Source: Pseudomonas viridiflava
Lineage (GTDB): Bacteria; Pseudomonadota; Gammaproteobacteria; Pseudomonadales; Pseudomonadaceae
Length of the DNA: 64,000 nucleotides
Assembly (NCBI RefSeq): GCF_900591205.1
Contig: NZ_UUPU01000064.1
Coordinates: 154,480-218,479 of the forward strand
Direction: 5' to 3'
Shown: in pieces, positions 1-8,587 of the stretch
Numbering within the stretch: the first letter of the stretch is position 1
How the letters are laid out: each line of letters opens with the position of its first letter
Notes under the pieces: generated by a model
Database searches by the model: none
What the model was told of the DNA's origin: nothing
Seen by the model: only the letters and a program-made list of their open reading frames with translations
Program-made: the position numbers and the translations under genes

Positions 1-414
1 TTTGAGAAAGCGCTGATCCACTACGGCTTGATGCCAGCGGACATGTACGCTGTCCCTGGTCGGCGCGCCAGGATGGATGGCAACGGCAACATCAGTCGCG
101 GCCAGATCGTGCAGATCCTGTCCGCACTCGGAGCAGCTGAGCGGGTGTCGGGCTTCATGGCCAACCGCACTCAGCGCAGCCGACGCCGCAACCGCAACGC
201 ACCGGACTATTTCGTGGGTCGGCCTGGCAACGGCACCGGCCCTTTGGGTATCTGGCAGCGGATCGGCAACGGGGCACGGCCCATCTTGATCTTCGTTAAG
301 CGCCCGACGTATCGGCGGCGCTTTGACTTCTACGGGGTAGCCAATCGCGTAGCGGAGGCCGAGTTCGAGCCGCTGTTCCGACGTGCACTGGCACGGGAGA
401 TGGAGCGAGGCTGA
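1..414 (+). CDS. Phage protein, 5'-truncated, possible tail-completion family
   Basis: The reading frame is open to the left edge of the window, so the gene is cut; an ATG at 28 lies inside the frame and need not be the start. The visible product is very basic, with a run of Arg residues in the middle (RSRRRNRN). Its C-terminal half (GIWQR, then a hydrophobic ILIFV strand, then YRRRFDFYG and a helix with VAEAEFEP) resembles, by eye, minor tail protein Z-like tail-completion proteins. That is an inference from pattern only. It stands just before the terminase genes and is followed by a terminator-like hairpin, so it probably ends the transcription unit to its left. Function is uncertain. Confidence 0.6.
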   Translation, partial: FEKALIHYGLMPADMYAVPGRRARMDGNGNISRGQIVQILSALGAAERVSGFMANRTQRSRRRNRNAPDYFVGRPGNGTGPLGIWQRIGNGARPILIFVKRPTYRRRFDFYGVANRVAEAEFEPLFRRALAREMERG

Positions 415-622
415 CCTCTTGTCGGTTCTAAGCATTTTTTCTCAAAAAACTTTGATTTTTCAATGATTTGTCGAGGGTTTGGCTTGACAGGTCGACCTGC
501 GACCCAAAATCAATGGGTCCTTCCAGGCAGCGGGGCCATCGGGGTAATTCGAACCCCGACTTTTTTGCAGATTCAACCCGACATGGGGGGTTCCGCTTCC
601 CTCCCAGCAACAGGACCAGACC
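415..622. other. Intergenic region before terminase; possible cos region
   Basis: This 208-base stretch has no convincing gene. It holds a perfect inverted repeat GACCCA/TGGGTC at 501-519, a terminator-like hairpin (539-566), and a polypurine/polypyrimidine tract before the terminase small subunit start. In lambda-like phages with Nu1/A-type terminases the packaging site cos lies directly upstream of the small subunit gene, so this is the natural candidate location. No cos sequence was recognised; the assignment rests on position. Confidence 0.3.
539..566 (+). terminator. Rho-independent terminator candidate
   Basis: Six-base stem TCGGGG/CCCCGA with a nine-base loop, followed by C and six T residues. 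It would end transcription from the gene at the left edge before the terminase genes. Confidence 0.6.
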
Positions 623-1117
623 ATGCCAACCCAACATGAAATCGCCGAGCATCTGGACATGAGCGAGCGTAATGCCCGCGACGTGCTCAAGGGGCTTACT
701 CTGGATTGGCAAACGGCAAGCATGGACGAGATCCGAACTGCCTACATCCGCGATTTGCGCGCGAAAGCCGCTGGGCGCGGGGGCAGCCAACTTGAGGAGC
801 TCAACAGAGCGCGGATCGATGACCTGCAGCAGAAGTCAGCCAACGGACGGTTGGTGTATTACGAAAAACTGCGCTCATTGATCCCCTCCGGTGAGGCAGA
901 GCGTGCGCTGTCTGACTGGGCCAGCTTCGCAAACCGGGAATACCTGGGTGGCCTTGAACGCATCATTCAGGAAATCGAGAACGTGCAGAAACTCACGGTA
1001 GATCGAACAGTGGTGGCCAAAGTTGCTGGACCTACGACCGAGCGAATTGCAGGCTACGCGCGAAAACTTGGCGCGGAGCTTGTCGGCAGCAGCGGGGAAA
1101 TTCAACCCGCCGCGTGA
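623..1117 (+). CDS. Terminase small subunit (Nu1-like)
   Basis: 164-residue DNA-recognition subunit of the packaging motor, expected to bind cos and recruit the large subunit. The N-terminus (TQHEIAEHLDMSERNARDVL) reads as a helix-turn-helix typical of Nu1-type small terminases; the middle is rich in charged helices suited to oligomerisation. It directly precedes and overlaps the large subunit gene, the usual order in lambda-like phages. The ATG at 623 follows AACAGGACCAGACC, which offers a weak ribosome site. Confidence 0.85.
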   Translation: MPTQHEIAEHLDMSERNARDVLKGLTLDWQTASMDEIRTAYIRDLRAKAAGRGGSQLEELNRARIDDLQQKSANGRLVYYEKLRSLIPSGEAERALSDWASFANREYLGGLERIIQEIENVQKLTVDRTVVAKVAGPTTERIAGYARKLGAELVGSSGEIQPAA

Positions 1118-3152
1118 CATCCCGACCGCGCACTACCTGAGCACCGAGTTTTACCTGCCGGCTGAAAGCGGCGTGCTGCACGGCCTCTACGATTTCCAGT
1201 ACACGCCTTACTTCCTCGGCGTTGCCGCTGCCCTGGATGATCCCCGGGTTAGCGAGGTCGACCTGATGAAAGCGGCGCAGATCGGCTGGACATGGTTCTT
1301 GATCGGCTACCTGTTCAAGTTCATCCACAACCTGCCGCGTCCGATCATGATCCTGTTCGCCAAGGAAAAAGACGGCAAAAACTTCCACGATGAAAAGCTC
1401 AAGTTCGGTGTGACGGCGAACACTGAGGTGGCCAAGCTGATGCCGGTCGACGTCAGCCGCACCTCGGGCAACCGTTGGGACCATAAGACCTTCCCGGGCG
1501 GGTTCCTCAAGCTGGTGGCGTCGAACTCTCCCGGCAACGTCAAGTCCACGTCCTCGGTGGGCTTGTCGGTGGTGGAAGAACCGGACGACACCAGCGATGA
1601 CGTAAAGGGGCAGGGTGATGCGATCGCCCTGCTGGAGGAGCGCGGCAAACGCTACCCCGGCTCCAAGATGCTGGTGGGCGGTACGCCGGCGATCAAGGGC
1701 GCGAGCAAGACCGAAGCGCGCTTGGCCCAGACCGATTGCCGGGTGTTGCCGATCATCTGCCACGCGTGCGACAAGTCGCATGTGCTGGATTTCGCCCATA
1801 TCAAGTGGCTCGACATTGAAGAGGACGCCCAGCCACACGAGATCTACGGTCGTGCGGATCCTGAGACCGCCGGCTACGGTTGCCCGCACTGTGGCGAGAT
1901 TTGGGACGACTACCAGCGCAAAGAGAACATCCGCAACACGGTGTTCAACGCGATTGACGCGGGCGACCCTTATTGCGGCTGGGTGCCAACCAAGCCATTT
2001 GCCGGTCGTGCCGGTTTCATTGAGCTAAACGAACTGTACGCATGCCTGCCCGGTACCAGTCTGGCCGACATCGTGCGGGAGAAACTCAACGCCGAGCACC
2101 AGGCGTCGATTGGCAACCTGTCGTTGCTGATCAAGTTCGTCAACCAGAAACAGGGCCGTGCCTACGAGTACAAATCCGATCTGCCTGAGGCCGATAAACT
2201 GGCTGAGCGAGCGGAGGACTACCCGGAAATGTTTGTGCCCATGGGGGGGCTGGTGATCACCGCAGGGGTCGACGTGCAGCACGATCGCCTGGCGGTGGTG
2301 ATGCGGGCCTGGGGCCGAGGCGAGGAATCCTGGCTGATCTACTGGGGCGAGATCTACGGCGAGGTAGTGCTGCCTGACCAGGGCGTCTGGCTTGATCTGG
2401 AAAAGCTGCTGTTTGCGCCGATTCCACACGCTTGCGGCGCCAAGCTGAGAGTGCTGGCTACTTCGCTGGACACCTCGGACGGCACCATCACCCAGGACGC
2501 GGCGTATGCGTTTTGCCGTAAACATCAGCGCAACGGCGTGATGGCGATCAAGGGCGCGAGCGAGCGCGGCAACACACGCGACGATGAGCGCCGGGAAATC
2601 TTCAGCGCGCCTCGGCAAGGCGTCGACACTGACAAAGAGCAAAAGGCATCGAAGTACGGTCTGCGCCCTTACATTGTCGGTACCTCGCGGGCCAAGGATC
2701 TGTGGATTGAGGGTCGTTTGCCGTTGACCGGTGATGGCCCTGGTCGGATGCACTTTTACAAAACGGTGCGCCCGGATTATTTCCGCCAAATCACCGCCGA
2801 AGTGAAGGCGCCCAGCCGGCGACACCACTACCGCAAGGTCTGGCAGAAAAAGGCCGGCCAACCCAACGAAGGTACCGACTGCGAGACGTACGCGTTGCAT
2901 GCGGCCCGATCCCTGAAAACGCATTTGATGCGGGAGCAAGACTGGGCTGGGCTCGATGCACAGATCCGTCAGGGTGCGTTGTTTGACCCACCCGAGTCGG
3001 ATCAATCCGAGGCAGAGCCCGATTCCGAAACGGACGGGACCGGTCCGGAACCGACACCACCCGTCGAACCACCCAATCTCCCGCCATCTGGCGGGAGAGT
3101 TGTTTCTGGGCGCCGTAGTGCAATGCGCGTGCTCTCCCAACGCAGGAATTAA
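1023..3152 (+). CDS. Terminase large subunit (GpA family)
   Basis: ATPase and endonuclease that cuts and packages phage DNA into the prohead. Length (up to 709 residues) fits the lambda GpA family. The N-terminal ATPase part has the YLPAESG and MKAAQIGWTWF stretch that corresponds to the adenine-binding and Walker A-like region of GpA proteins. A zinc-binding-like CPHCG motif follows near residue 286, and the C-terminal half has nuclease-like acidic segments such as GVDVQHDRL. The C-terminal tail is acidic and Pro-rich. The longest frame opens at a TTG that overlaps the small subunit by about 95 bases. The true start may lie some codons later, at another TTG near 1047, or farther in. Confidence 0.93.
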   Translation: MLDLRPSELQATRENLARSLSAAAGKFNPPRDIPTAHYLSTEFYLPAESGVLHGLYDFQYTPYFLGVAAALDDPRVSEVDLMKAAQIGWTWFLIGYLFKFIHNLPRPIMILFAKEKDGKNFHDEKLKFGVTANTEVAKLMPVDVSRTSGNRWDHKTFPGGFLKLVASNSPGNVKSTSSVGLSVVEEPDDTSDDVKGQGDAIALLEERGKRYPGSKMLVGGTPAIKGASKTEARLAQTDCRVLPIICHACDKSHVLDFAHIKWLDIEEDAQPHEIYGRADPETAGYGCPHCGEIWDDYQRKENIRNTVFNAIDAGDPYCGWVPTKPFAGRAGFIELNELYACLPGTSLADIVREKLNAEHQASIGNLSLLIKFVNQKQGRAYEYKSDLPEADKLAERAEDYPEMFVPMGGLVITAGVDVQHDRLAVVMRAWGRGEESWLIYWGEIYGEVVLPDQGVWLDLEKLLFAPIPHACGAKLRVLATSLDTSDGTITQDAAYAFCRKHQRNGVMAIKGASERGNTRDDERREIFSAPRQGVDTDKEQKASKYGLRPYIVGTSRAKDLWIEGRLPLTGDGPGRMHFYKTVRPDYFRQITAEVKAPSRRHHYRKVWQKKAGQPNEGTDCETYALHAARSLKTHLMREQDWAGLDAQIRQGALFDPPESDQSEAEPDSETDGTGPEPTPPVEPPNLPPSGGRVVSGRRSAMRVLSQRRN

Positions 3153-3155
3153 TTC

Positions 3156-3377
3156 ATGGCTATCACCCTGGAACAAGCGCAGGGCCAGCTGCAAGCCTGG
3201 CTCGATGCGAGCATGAAGGTCAGCCAAAAGCAGAGCTATCGCATCGGCACCCGGCAATTGGAATACGCCGACCTTGCCGAAATCACCAAGACGATCGACT
3301 ACTGGCAACAGCAAGTTGATCGCCTGGAGAGCGGTCGCCCTCGGGGGATCGTGCTGCGTGGGATTACGCCGCGATGA
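3156..3377 (+). CDS. gpW/DUF6148-like head-tail joining protein
   Basis: 73-residue protein between terminase and portal, the place of lambda W. It has two amphipathic helices separated by the SYRIGTRQLEYADL segment, the pattern I associate with the gpW-like/DUF6148 family that completes the head and prepares it for tail joining. It starts 3 bases after the terminase stop and its last codons overlap the portal start at 3374, so translation is coupled. Confidence 0.75.
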   Translation: MAITLEQAQGQLQAWLDASMKVSQKQSYRIGTRQLEYADLAEITKTIDYWQQQVDRLESGRPRGIVLRGITPR

Positions 3378-4983
3378 GCCGCGCGCCGAAAGTGCCAGAG
3401 CCGACGCTGCTGGATAAGGCCATCACCTGGCTCAGCCCCGAGCGCGGCGCCAAGCGCATGCACGCCCGATTGACCATGACCGCCTTGGGTGGTTACAGCG
3501 GCGCGTCGAAGTCCAAGCGCACGTTGAGCGCCTGGACCCCGACGGCAGGCAGTGCGGCAGCAGATCTGCTGCCCGACTTGCCCACGCTTCGCGAACGCTG
3601 CCGAGACCTTGAACGCAACAACCCCATCGGTGGTGGTGCGATCAATACGGTGACGACGAAGACGGTCGGCACCGGCTTGGCGCTTAAGTCGGTGGTCAAT
3701 CGCTCGATTTTGGGCTGGGACGAAGACCAGGCCAGGGAGTGGCAGCGCAAAACGGAATCGCTGTTCAAGTCCTGGGCGGAAACCACCAGCTGCGACATCA
3801 CCCGCGAGCAGAATTTCTATGGTCTGCAGGATCTGACCTGGCGATCGGTGCTGAGCAGCGGTGACGTCTTCACGTTGCTCACGCACAAAGAGCAGCCCGG
3901 TCAGCACTACTCGGCGTGCATCCAACTGATTGAGGCCGACCGGGTTTGTAACCCTAGCAACAAGGCCGATACGGAAGCCCTCACCGCCGGCATTGAGCGT
4001 GACGCCGATGGGGCGCCAATCAAGGCTCACATTTTGCGCAGCCACCCGGGGCGCTGGGCGTCAAAGAGCGCGTCTGGGATGACCGCCCGTTCTTCAATGA
4101 GCGCGGCGGTCGGGTGCTGCTGCATGTGTACCGGCGTCGTCGGGTGGGTCAGCCACGCGGTGTGCCTTACTTGGCGCCGGTGATTGAGAAGCTCAAGCAG
4201 TTGGACCGCTACACCGATGCTGAACTGGAAGCGGCGGTGGTGTCTGCGTTCTTCGCCGTGTTTATTAAACCGGGGCAGAGCGGCAACCTCAGTCCTTTGG
4301 CCTCAGCGGCGACCGGAAACACGCCGGTTGGCACTGATCGTCCTGCTGGCCGTGAACAAGGCGGTTGGGACGGCTCACTCAGTGGTGGCATTGTCGCCGA
4401 GCTGGACGACGGTGCGTCGATCGATACCGCGTCACCGGGTCGCCCGAACATGGCGTTCGATCCGTTCGTGCTCGCCATGCTTCGACAGATCGGTATGGCC
4501 CTGGAGCTGCCTTATGAGGTGCTGATTAAGCACTTTACCGCCAGTTACACCGCCGCACGTGCTGCGGTGATGGAGGCTTGGCAATTCGTTCGCGGTTGCC
4601 GAGATTTTTTGGGCCAGCATTTCTGCCAGCCCGTTTACGAGCATTGGCTTGAAGAGGCCGTGGCACAGGGAGACATCGAGGCTCCCGGATTTTTCGACCA
4701 CCCGTTGCTGCGTTATGCGTACAGCGGGTCGCTATGGGTGGGTGATGGTCCCGGCACTGTTGATCCGCTCAAAGACATCAATGCCGCCGAAAAGCGCATC
4801 GATATTGGAGTCAGCACGCTCGCCAAGGAATCCATGCTTTACGACGGCAGCGACTGGGAAGAGAACCACGAACAGCGTGCGCTTGAAGTGAAGCGTAGGC
4901 GCGATGACGGCCTATCCGTGTCACCAACGGCTCGCCCCGAGGATGAGCCTGCGGCCAATCCTGATCTTCCTGAACGGACCTAA
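3374..4983 (+). pseudogene. Portal protein (lambda B-like), frameshifted
   Basis: Twelve portal subunits normally form the DNA channel at the head vertex. The first frame (from 3374) gives typical portal sequence through ILRSHPG, then turns to nonsense and stops at 4183. The downstream frame resumes as ALGVKERVWDDRPFF and continues with clear portal sequence (VPYLAPVIEKLKQLDRYTDA; later a long helix with FTASYTAARAAVMEAWQ) to 4983. The break is at CCCGGGGCG (4045-4053). One additional G would restore a single reading frame of roughly 536 residues, the family's usual size. Either a real inactivating deletion or a homopolymer sequencing error explains this. A later GTG at 4114 is unlikely to be a true start. 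Confidence 0.9.
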
Positions 4984-4985
4984 CT

Positions 4986-6350
4986 ATGAGCGACAACCCA
5001 ACCGATGCACCTCCCGTGCACCGGGTGACGGCGTTCGACCTGGTATCACGCGAGCCCTGGGCCATCACCCCGGACATGCTGCAGACCATCACCGCCATCG
5101 CCCGCCGGGAGCATGAAGGTCCGGAAGCCTTGGAGGCCAGGCAGGGCAAACCCCTGCAGAACAGCCGCGCGGTGACCCAACGCGGCAATGTGGCGTTGCT
5201 GCCCGTCACCGGCCCGGTATTCCGCTACGCCAACTTATTTACGGCGCTATCCGGTGCGACCTCGCTGGATGTGCTGGCCAAGGAGTTCACCACCGCCGTC
5301 GACGATCCTCGCACTGACACCATCATCCTGGTGATGGACACCCCCGGTGGTATTGCCAGTGGCATCGCTGAATTTGGCCAGATGATCCGTGCCTCGCCCA
5401 AGCGGGTGGTTGCGTATGTGTCCGGTAACGCTGCCAGTGCTGGCTATTGGATAGCTGCAGCAGCCCATGAAATCGTCATGAGCCGCACCGGCGCCGTGGG
5501 CTCCATCGGCACGGTGCTGACGGTGCGCAAAAGCGACGACGACGGCAGTTTTGAGATCGTCAGCAGCCAGAGCCCGAAAAAGCGTCCTGACTTCGGTACT
5601 GAGTCAGGCCGAGCGGTGGCCCAGGCGCACGTCGACCGGCTGACTGACATCTTTGTCGAGGACGTCGCCAATTACCGTGGCCTCAGTGTTGAAACCGTTT
5701 TGGCCGACTTCGGCCAGGGCGATATGCGGATTGGCTCCGATGCTGTGGCATTGGGCATGGCCGACCGTGAATCCACCCTTGAGCAACTCATCGCCGAGTT
5801 CAACAGCAGTTCTTCTGGAGAAAGACCTATGTCTACTACCACCAACAGTAACTCACCCGCTCCAACTGCAGACAAACCCGTGATCAACCGCGAATACCTG
5901 GCCGCGAATCATGCCGAACTGCTCGCCAGCCTGGAACATGACGCACACGCCGCTGGTGCCGCCGCCGGTGCCCGCGCCGAATGCGAACGCATCCAGGCGG
6001 TGGAAGCCGCCGCGCTGCCCGGACACGAAGAGTTGATCGCCACGCTCAAGTTCGACGGCAAAACCAGCGGCGCCGAAGCGGCGGCGCAGGTTATCGGCGC
6101 CGAAAAAACCAAACGCGCAGGTGCTCTGGCCGACATTCGTGCCCAGGCGCCTGCGCCGGTGCCCAACGCGCTGACGCCACCGGCAGCCCCTGAGGCTGTG
6201 AAGGAGGATCCCGAGGCGCCGCTGGAGGAACGCGCCAAGGCGACCTGGGACGGCGACAAAGAGCTGCGGGCCGAGTTTGGCACCTTCGAGGCTTATCACG
6301 GCTACCGCAAGGCCACCGAGCGGGGCCTGGTCAAGGTCCTGAAAAAGTAA
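4986..6350 (+). CDS. S49-family head maturation protease with C-terminal scaffold (lambda C-like)
   Basis: 454-residue capsid assembly protease of the SppA/ClpP fold, expected to process head proteins during maturation. The oxyanion glycines are seen in VMDTPGGIASG (about residues 117-125), and the nucleophile Ser lies in GNAASAGYWIA (about Ser151). The C-terminal third (after residue 281) is Ala/Glu-rich and helical, like the Nu3 scaffold that lambda C carries at its end. Placement between portal and decoration protein matches lambda C. An internal start for the separate scaffold is annotated at 5829. Confidence 0.9.
   Translation: MSDNPTDAPPVHRVTAFDLVSREPWAITPDMLQTITAIARREHEGPEALEARQGKPLQNSRAVTQRGNVALLPVTGPVFRYANLFTALSGATSLDVLAKEFTTAVDDPRTDTIILVMDTPGGIASGIAEFGQMIRASPKRVVAYVSGNAASAGYWIAAAAHEIVMSRTGAVGSIGTVLTVRKSDDDGSFEIVSSQSPKKRPDFGTESGRAVAQAHVDRLTDIFVEDVANYRGLSVETVLADFGQGDMRIGSDAVALGMADRESTLEQLIAEFNSSSSGERPMSTTTNSNSPAPTADKPVINREYLAANHAELLASLEHDAHAAGAAAGARAECERIQAVEAAALPGHEELIATLKFDGKTSGAEAAAQVIGAEKTKRAGALADIRAQAPAPVPNALTPPAAPEAVKEDPEAPLEERAKATWDGDKELRAEFGTFEAYHGYRKATERGLVKVLKK
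5829..6350 (+). CDS. Nested scaffold protein (Nu3-like), internal in-frame start
   Basis: The ATG at 5829 is in frame with the protease and is preceded by TCTGGAGAAAGACCT, a strong ribosome site. The expected product is a 173-residue protein with a Ser/Thr/Pro-rich start and a long Ala/Glu-rich helical region, as in lambda Nu3, which is also made from an internal start of gene C. This arrangement is known for lambda; that it works here is inferred from the ribosome site and the composition change at this point. Confidence 0.7.
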   Translation: MSTTTNSNSPAPTADKPVINREYLAANHAELLASLEHDAHAAGAAAGARAECERIQAVEAAALPGHEELIATLKFDGKTSGAEAAAQVIGAEKTKRAGALADIRAQAPAPVPNALTPPAAPEAVKEDPEAPLEERAKATWDGDKELRAEFGTFEAYHGYRKATERGLVKVLKK

Positions 6351-6392
6351 GTACCGGATAACCCCTTTCCACCCATGGCTCTGGAGAATCCT

Positions 6393-6809
6393 ATGCCTCT
6401 TACACTCGACACCCCCCGCGCTTATGAGATCGGGGACATCAACGATTTGTCGGTCGCTGCCGGCGTGCAGATTTTCGAAGGTTCGGCGGTCGGCATTGTC
6501 GCGGCTAACGGCCTTGCGCGACCTCTGGCGGCAGGGGATCTGTTCGTGGGCTTTGCTGATCGCGGCGTCGACAATCGAATCGGCGCCGCTGCAGCAGCGC
6601 GTGTGCGTCTTCGCGAAGTGGGCAAAGTTGAACTGCCCGTTACTGCACTGGCGATCACCGACATCGGTAAGCCGGTGTATGCCAGCGACAGCGGCACGTT
6701 TCTGCTCACCGCCGCCGGTAACAGCCTGATCGGGCATGTTCACCGGTTTGTGCGCACCGGCGTCGGCATCGTCAAGTTCACCGCCCAGGCCATCCCTGTA
6801 GCGGCCTGA
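6393..6809 (+). CDS. Head decoration / capsid cement protein (gpD-like)
   Basis: 138-residue beta-rich protein between protease/scaffold and major capsid genes, the position of lambda D. Such proteins cap the expanded capsid and stabilise it. The sequence has the pattern of cement proteins: a Gly/Ala/Val-rich barrel with GSAVGIVAANGLARPL, FVGFADRGVDN and GKPVYASDSGTF. I prefer the ATG at 6393, which follows CTGGAGAATCCT, over the in-frame ATG at 6375 six codons upstream that has no such site. Confidence 0.8.
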   Translation: MPLTLDTPRAYEIGDINDLSVAAGVQIFEGSAVGIVAANGLARPLAAGDLFVGFADRGVDNRIGAAAAARVRLREVGKVELPVTALAITDIGKPVYASDSGTFLLTAAGNSLIGHVHRFVRTGVGIVKFTAQAIPVAA

Positions 6810-6872
6810 CGCATCACTCAACCCGGTTTTTAAACTTTTCTCTGACCGTATCCTTCTTCAGGAGAATCACCC

Positions 6873-7820
6873 ATGGGTGCTGAAGTACTTTCCAGCCGTG
6901 CCATCATTGGCATGTTTTACGAGCTGCTCGAGCAGAATGTGAGTTCGTCTTGGATGGACGCCGTGTCCAACCTGTTCGACTCCGACCAGGCCAAAGAAAC
7001 CTATCCGTGGATCGGCATGGTGCCGACCTTGCGTGAGTGGATTGGTGGCCGTCACGCCAAGGGCTTTATCAGCGCTGATCTTGAAATCGAAAACCTGCAT
7101 TTTGAGGCCACCCTCGAAGTGCTGGTCACCGAGCTGCGCCGCGACAAAACCGGACAGTTGCGTATCCGCCTGGGCGAGCTGGCCGACCGCACCAACGCGC
7201 ACTGGGCGCGACTGCTGTCGGTGCTGCTGCTCAACGGCGAAAGCCAGACCTGCTACGACGGCCAGTACTTTTTCGATACCGACCATGAAGAAGGCCAGAG
7301 CGGCGTGCAGTCCAACAAGATCACCACCGACATCTCCGAACTGCCAGCGACACTTCACGGGACGCCCAGTCGGCCGAGCGTTGAGGAGTTTCAGCAGGCA
7401 GTTGCCCGGTCGGTCACCCAGTTGACCAGCTTCAAGGATGACCAGGGCGAACCCATCAACGAACTGGCACGCGAGTTTCTTGTGATGGTGCCGTTCAACC
7501 TGCTGAGCGTTGCGCAGACGGCGCTCAGCGTGCCGCGCGGTACCAACATCAGCGAGATCGTCATGCCGGACAACGTGGTTGTCCGCGTGGTGGGTAACGT
7601 GCGCCTCAACGCCTGGGTAGACAAGTTCGTGACCTTCCGCACGGACGGTCGATTGAAAGCGTTCATCCGTCAGCAAGAGACCGACGTGGCCATGAAGGCC
7701 AAGGCCGAAGGCTCGGAGTTCGAGTTCGATAACGATGCCCATCAATACGGTGTCGACACTTGGCGCAATGTGGGTTTTGGGCGCTGGCAGTACGCCGTTC
7801 TTAACCAACTGGTGGCGTAA
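6873..7820 (+). CDS. Major capsid protein, Mu gpT-like
   Basis: 315-residue shell protein. The segments YPWIGMVPTLREWIGGR, the CYDGQYFFDTDH motif and the C-terminal YGVDTWRNVGFGRWQYA are hallmarks of the Mu major head subunit gpT family rather than lambda E. The fold is expected to be HK97-like. The ATG at 6873 follows TTCAGGAGAATCACCC, a good ribosome site. The pairing of a lambda-like portal/protease with a gpT-like shell protein indicates modular exchange. Confidence 0.88.
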   Translation: MGAEVLSSRAIIGMFYELLEQNVSSSWMDAVSNLFDSDQAKETYPWIGMVPTLREWIGGRHAKGFISADLEIENLHFEATLEVLVTELRRDKTGQLRIRLGELADRTNAHWARLLSVLLLNGESQTCYDGQYFFDTDHEEGQSGVQSNKITTDISELPATLHGTPSRPSVEEFQQAVARSVTQLTSFKDDQGEPINELAREFLVMVPFNLLSVAQTALSVPRGTNISEIVMPDNVVVRVVGNVRLNAWVDKFVTFRTDGRLKAFIRQQETDVAMKAKAEGSEFEFDNDAHQYGVDTWRNVGFGRWQYAVLNQLVA

Positions 7821-7855
7821 GCCTTTCGGCCTGACACCTCACTGAGGGCATTGAT

Positions 7856-8104
7856 ATGCCGAAATACCGTGTGGAACAGACGATCACCCTTTATGGCGGT
7901 GAACTGATCCTGAATGCGGCCCAGGCCAGTGCGCGTGCGCACAACCTGGAGCCGGTCGCAAACAAGAAGGGCCGCTACACCATTGTGTCGCCTGTTCAGT
8001 TCAAAGCCGGGGAGGTGATTGTGATCCCCGGCGAACCGGACAAGGCATTGGGGCAGCGGTTGTCGAAACTGGACAAGGTCGCAGGAGAGCGTAATGCCGA
8101 ATAA
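7856..8104 (+). CDS. Phage hypothetical protein (82 aa) after capsid gene
   Basis: Not recognised. Small mixed alpha/beta protein lying between the capsid and connector genes. The C-terminal half (FKAGEVIVIPGEP) suggests a small beta domain. It is the first of three short overlapping genes (next start at 8094), so a head or head-tail connector accessory role is likely from position only. Confidence 0.6.
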   Translation: MPKYRVEQTITLYGGELILNAAQASARAHNLEPVANKKGRYTIVSPVQFKAGEVIVIPGEPDKALGQRLSKLDKVAGERNAE

Positions 8105-8303
8105 ATCCTACACGGTGCTATCCGGCTCCTTTCGCGGGCCAGATGACAAACTGACCGGTGCGGGGGGCGTGATCGAGTTGCCTGATGACGTGGCCCAGCG
8201 CTTTCGCCACCAGTTGGAAGTGTTGGTGGTCGAGTCAGCACCGGCACCTTCCGCTGCGGGTGAGGGCGGACGCAAGCCCGCCAAGGTGAGCCCTGATGTT
8301 TGA
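8094..8303 (+). CDS. Phage hypothetical protein (69 aa)
   Basis: Not recognised. The start overlaps the preceding gene by 11 bases. The N-terminal half has a GxGGVIELPDDVAQRF segment; the C-terminal tail is Ala/Pro/Lys-rich and probably disordered. It sits in the block between capsid and tail genes that usually encodes small completion proteins. Confidence 0.55.
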   Translation: MPNKSYTVLSGSFRGPDDKLTGAGGVIELPDDVAQRFRHQLEVLVVESAPAPSAAGEGGRKPAKVSPDV

Positions 8304-8583
8304 CGAAGATCTCAAGGGCTTCCTTGAGGACTTCGACGTTGGCGGGATGGTTGATGGTCAGCCGTTTCTGGCCGCGCGGGATATGCCGGACGAAATCCAC
8401 GGCATGGGCGGTATCAACAGCCAGTCGACCGGTTACGAGATCCTGGTCATCACCGCCGAGGCCGAGCGCCTGGGCATCGACAACCCAAAACTGATCACCG
8501 TAGCCGGCGTGAATTTTCGCGTCCGTGACCGCCGGATGATTGATGACGGCGCCTTTAGCCTGGCCTCCCTCACCAAGGTTTAA
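8296..8583 (+). CDS. Head-tail joining protein (lambda FII-like)
   Basis: 95-residue protein with an N-terminal acidic helix (FDEDLKGFLEDFD) and a beta-rich domain ending in FRVRDRRMIDDGAFSLASL. That C-terminal pattern is typical of gpFII-like head-tail attachment proteins, which plug the filled head and bind the tail. It overlaps the previous gene by 8 bases and comes directly before the tail terminator-like gene, the usual order. Confidence 0.7.
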   Translation: MFDEDLKGFLEDFDVGGMVDGQPFLAARDMPDEIHGMGGINSQSTGYEILVITAEAERLGIDNPKLITVAGVNFRVRDRRMIDDGAFSLASLTKV

Positions 8584-8587
8584 CCTC

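Noticed and set aside
1032..1889. Long minus-strand open frame of 285 residues over the terminase genes
   Set aside because: Shadow of the high-GC coding strand; composition rich in Arg/His/Ala, no motif, no ribosome site.
4114..4983. Separate protein starting at GTG 4114
   Set aside because: The sequence is the C-terminal half of the portal and joins the first half by a one-base frame change; no ribosome site is needed to explain it.
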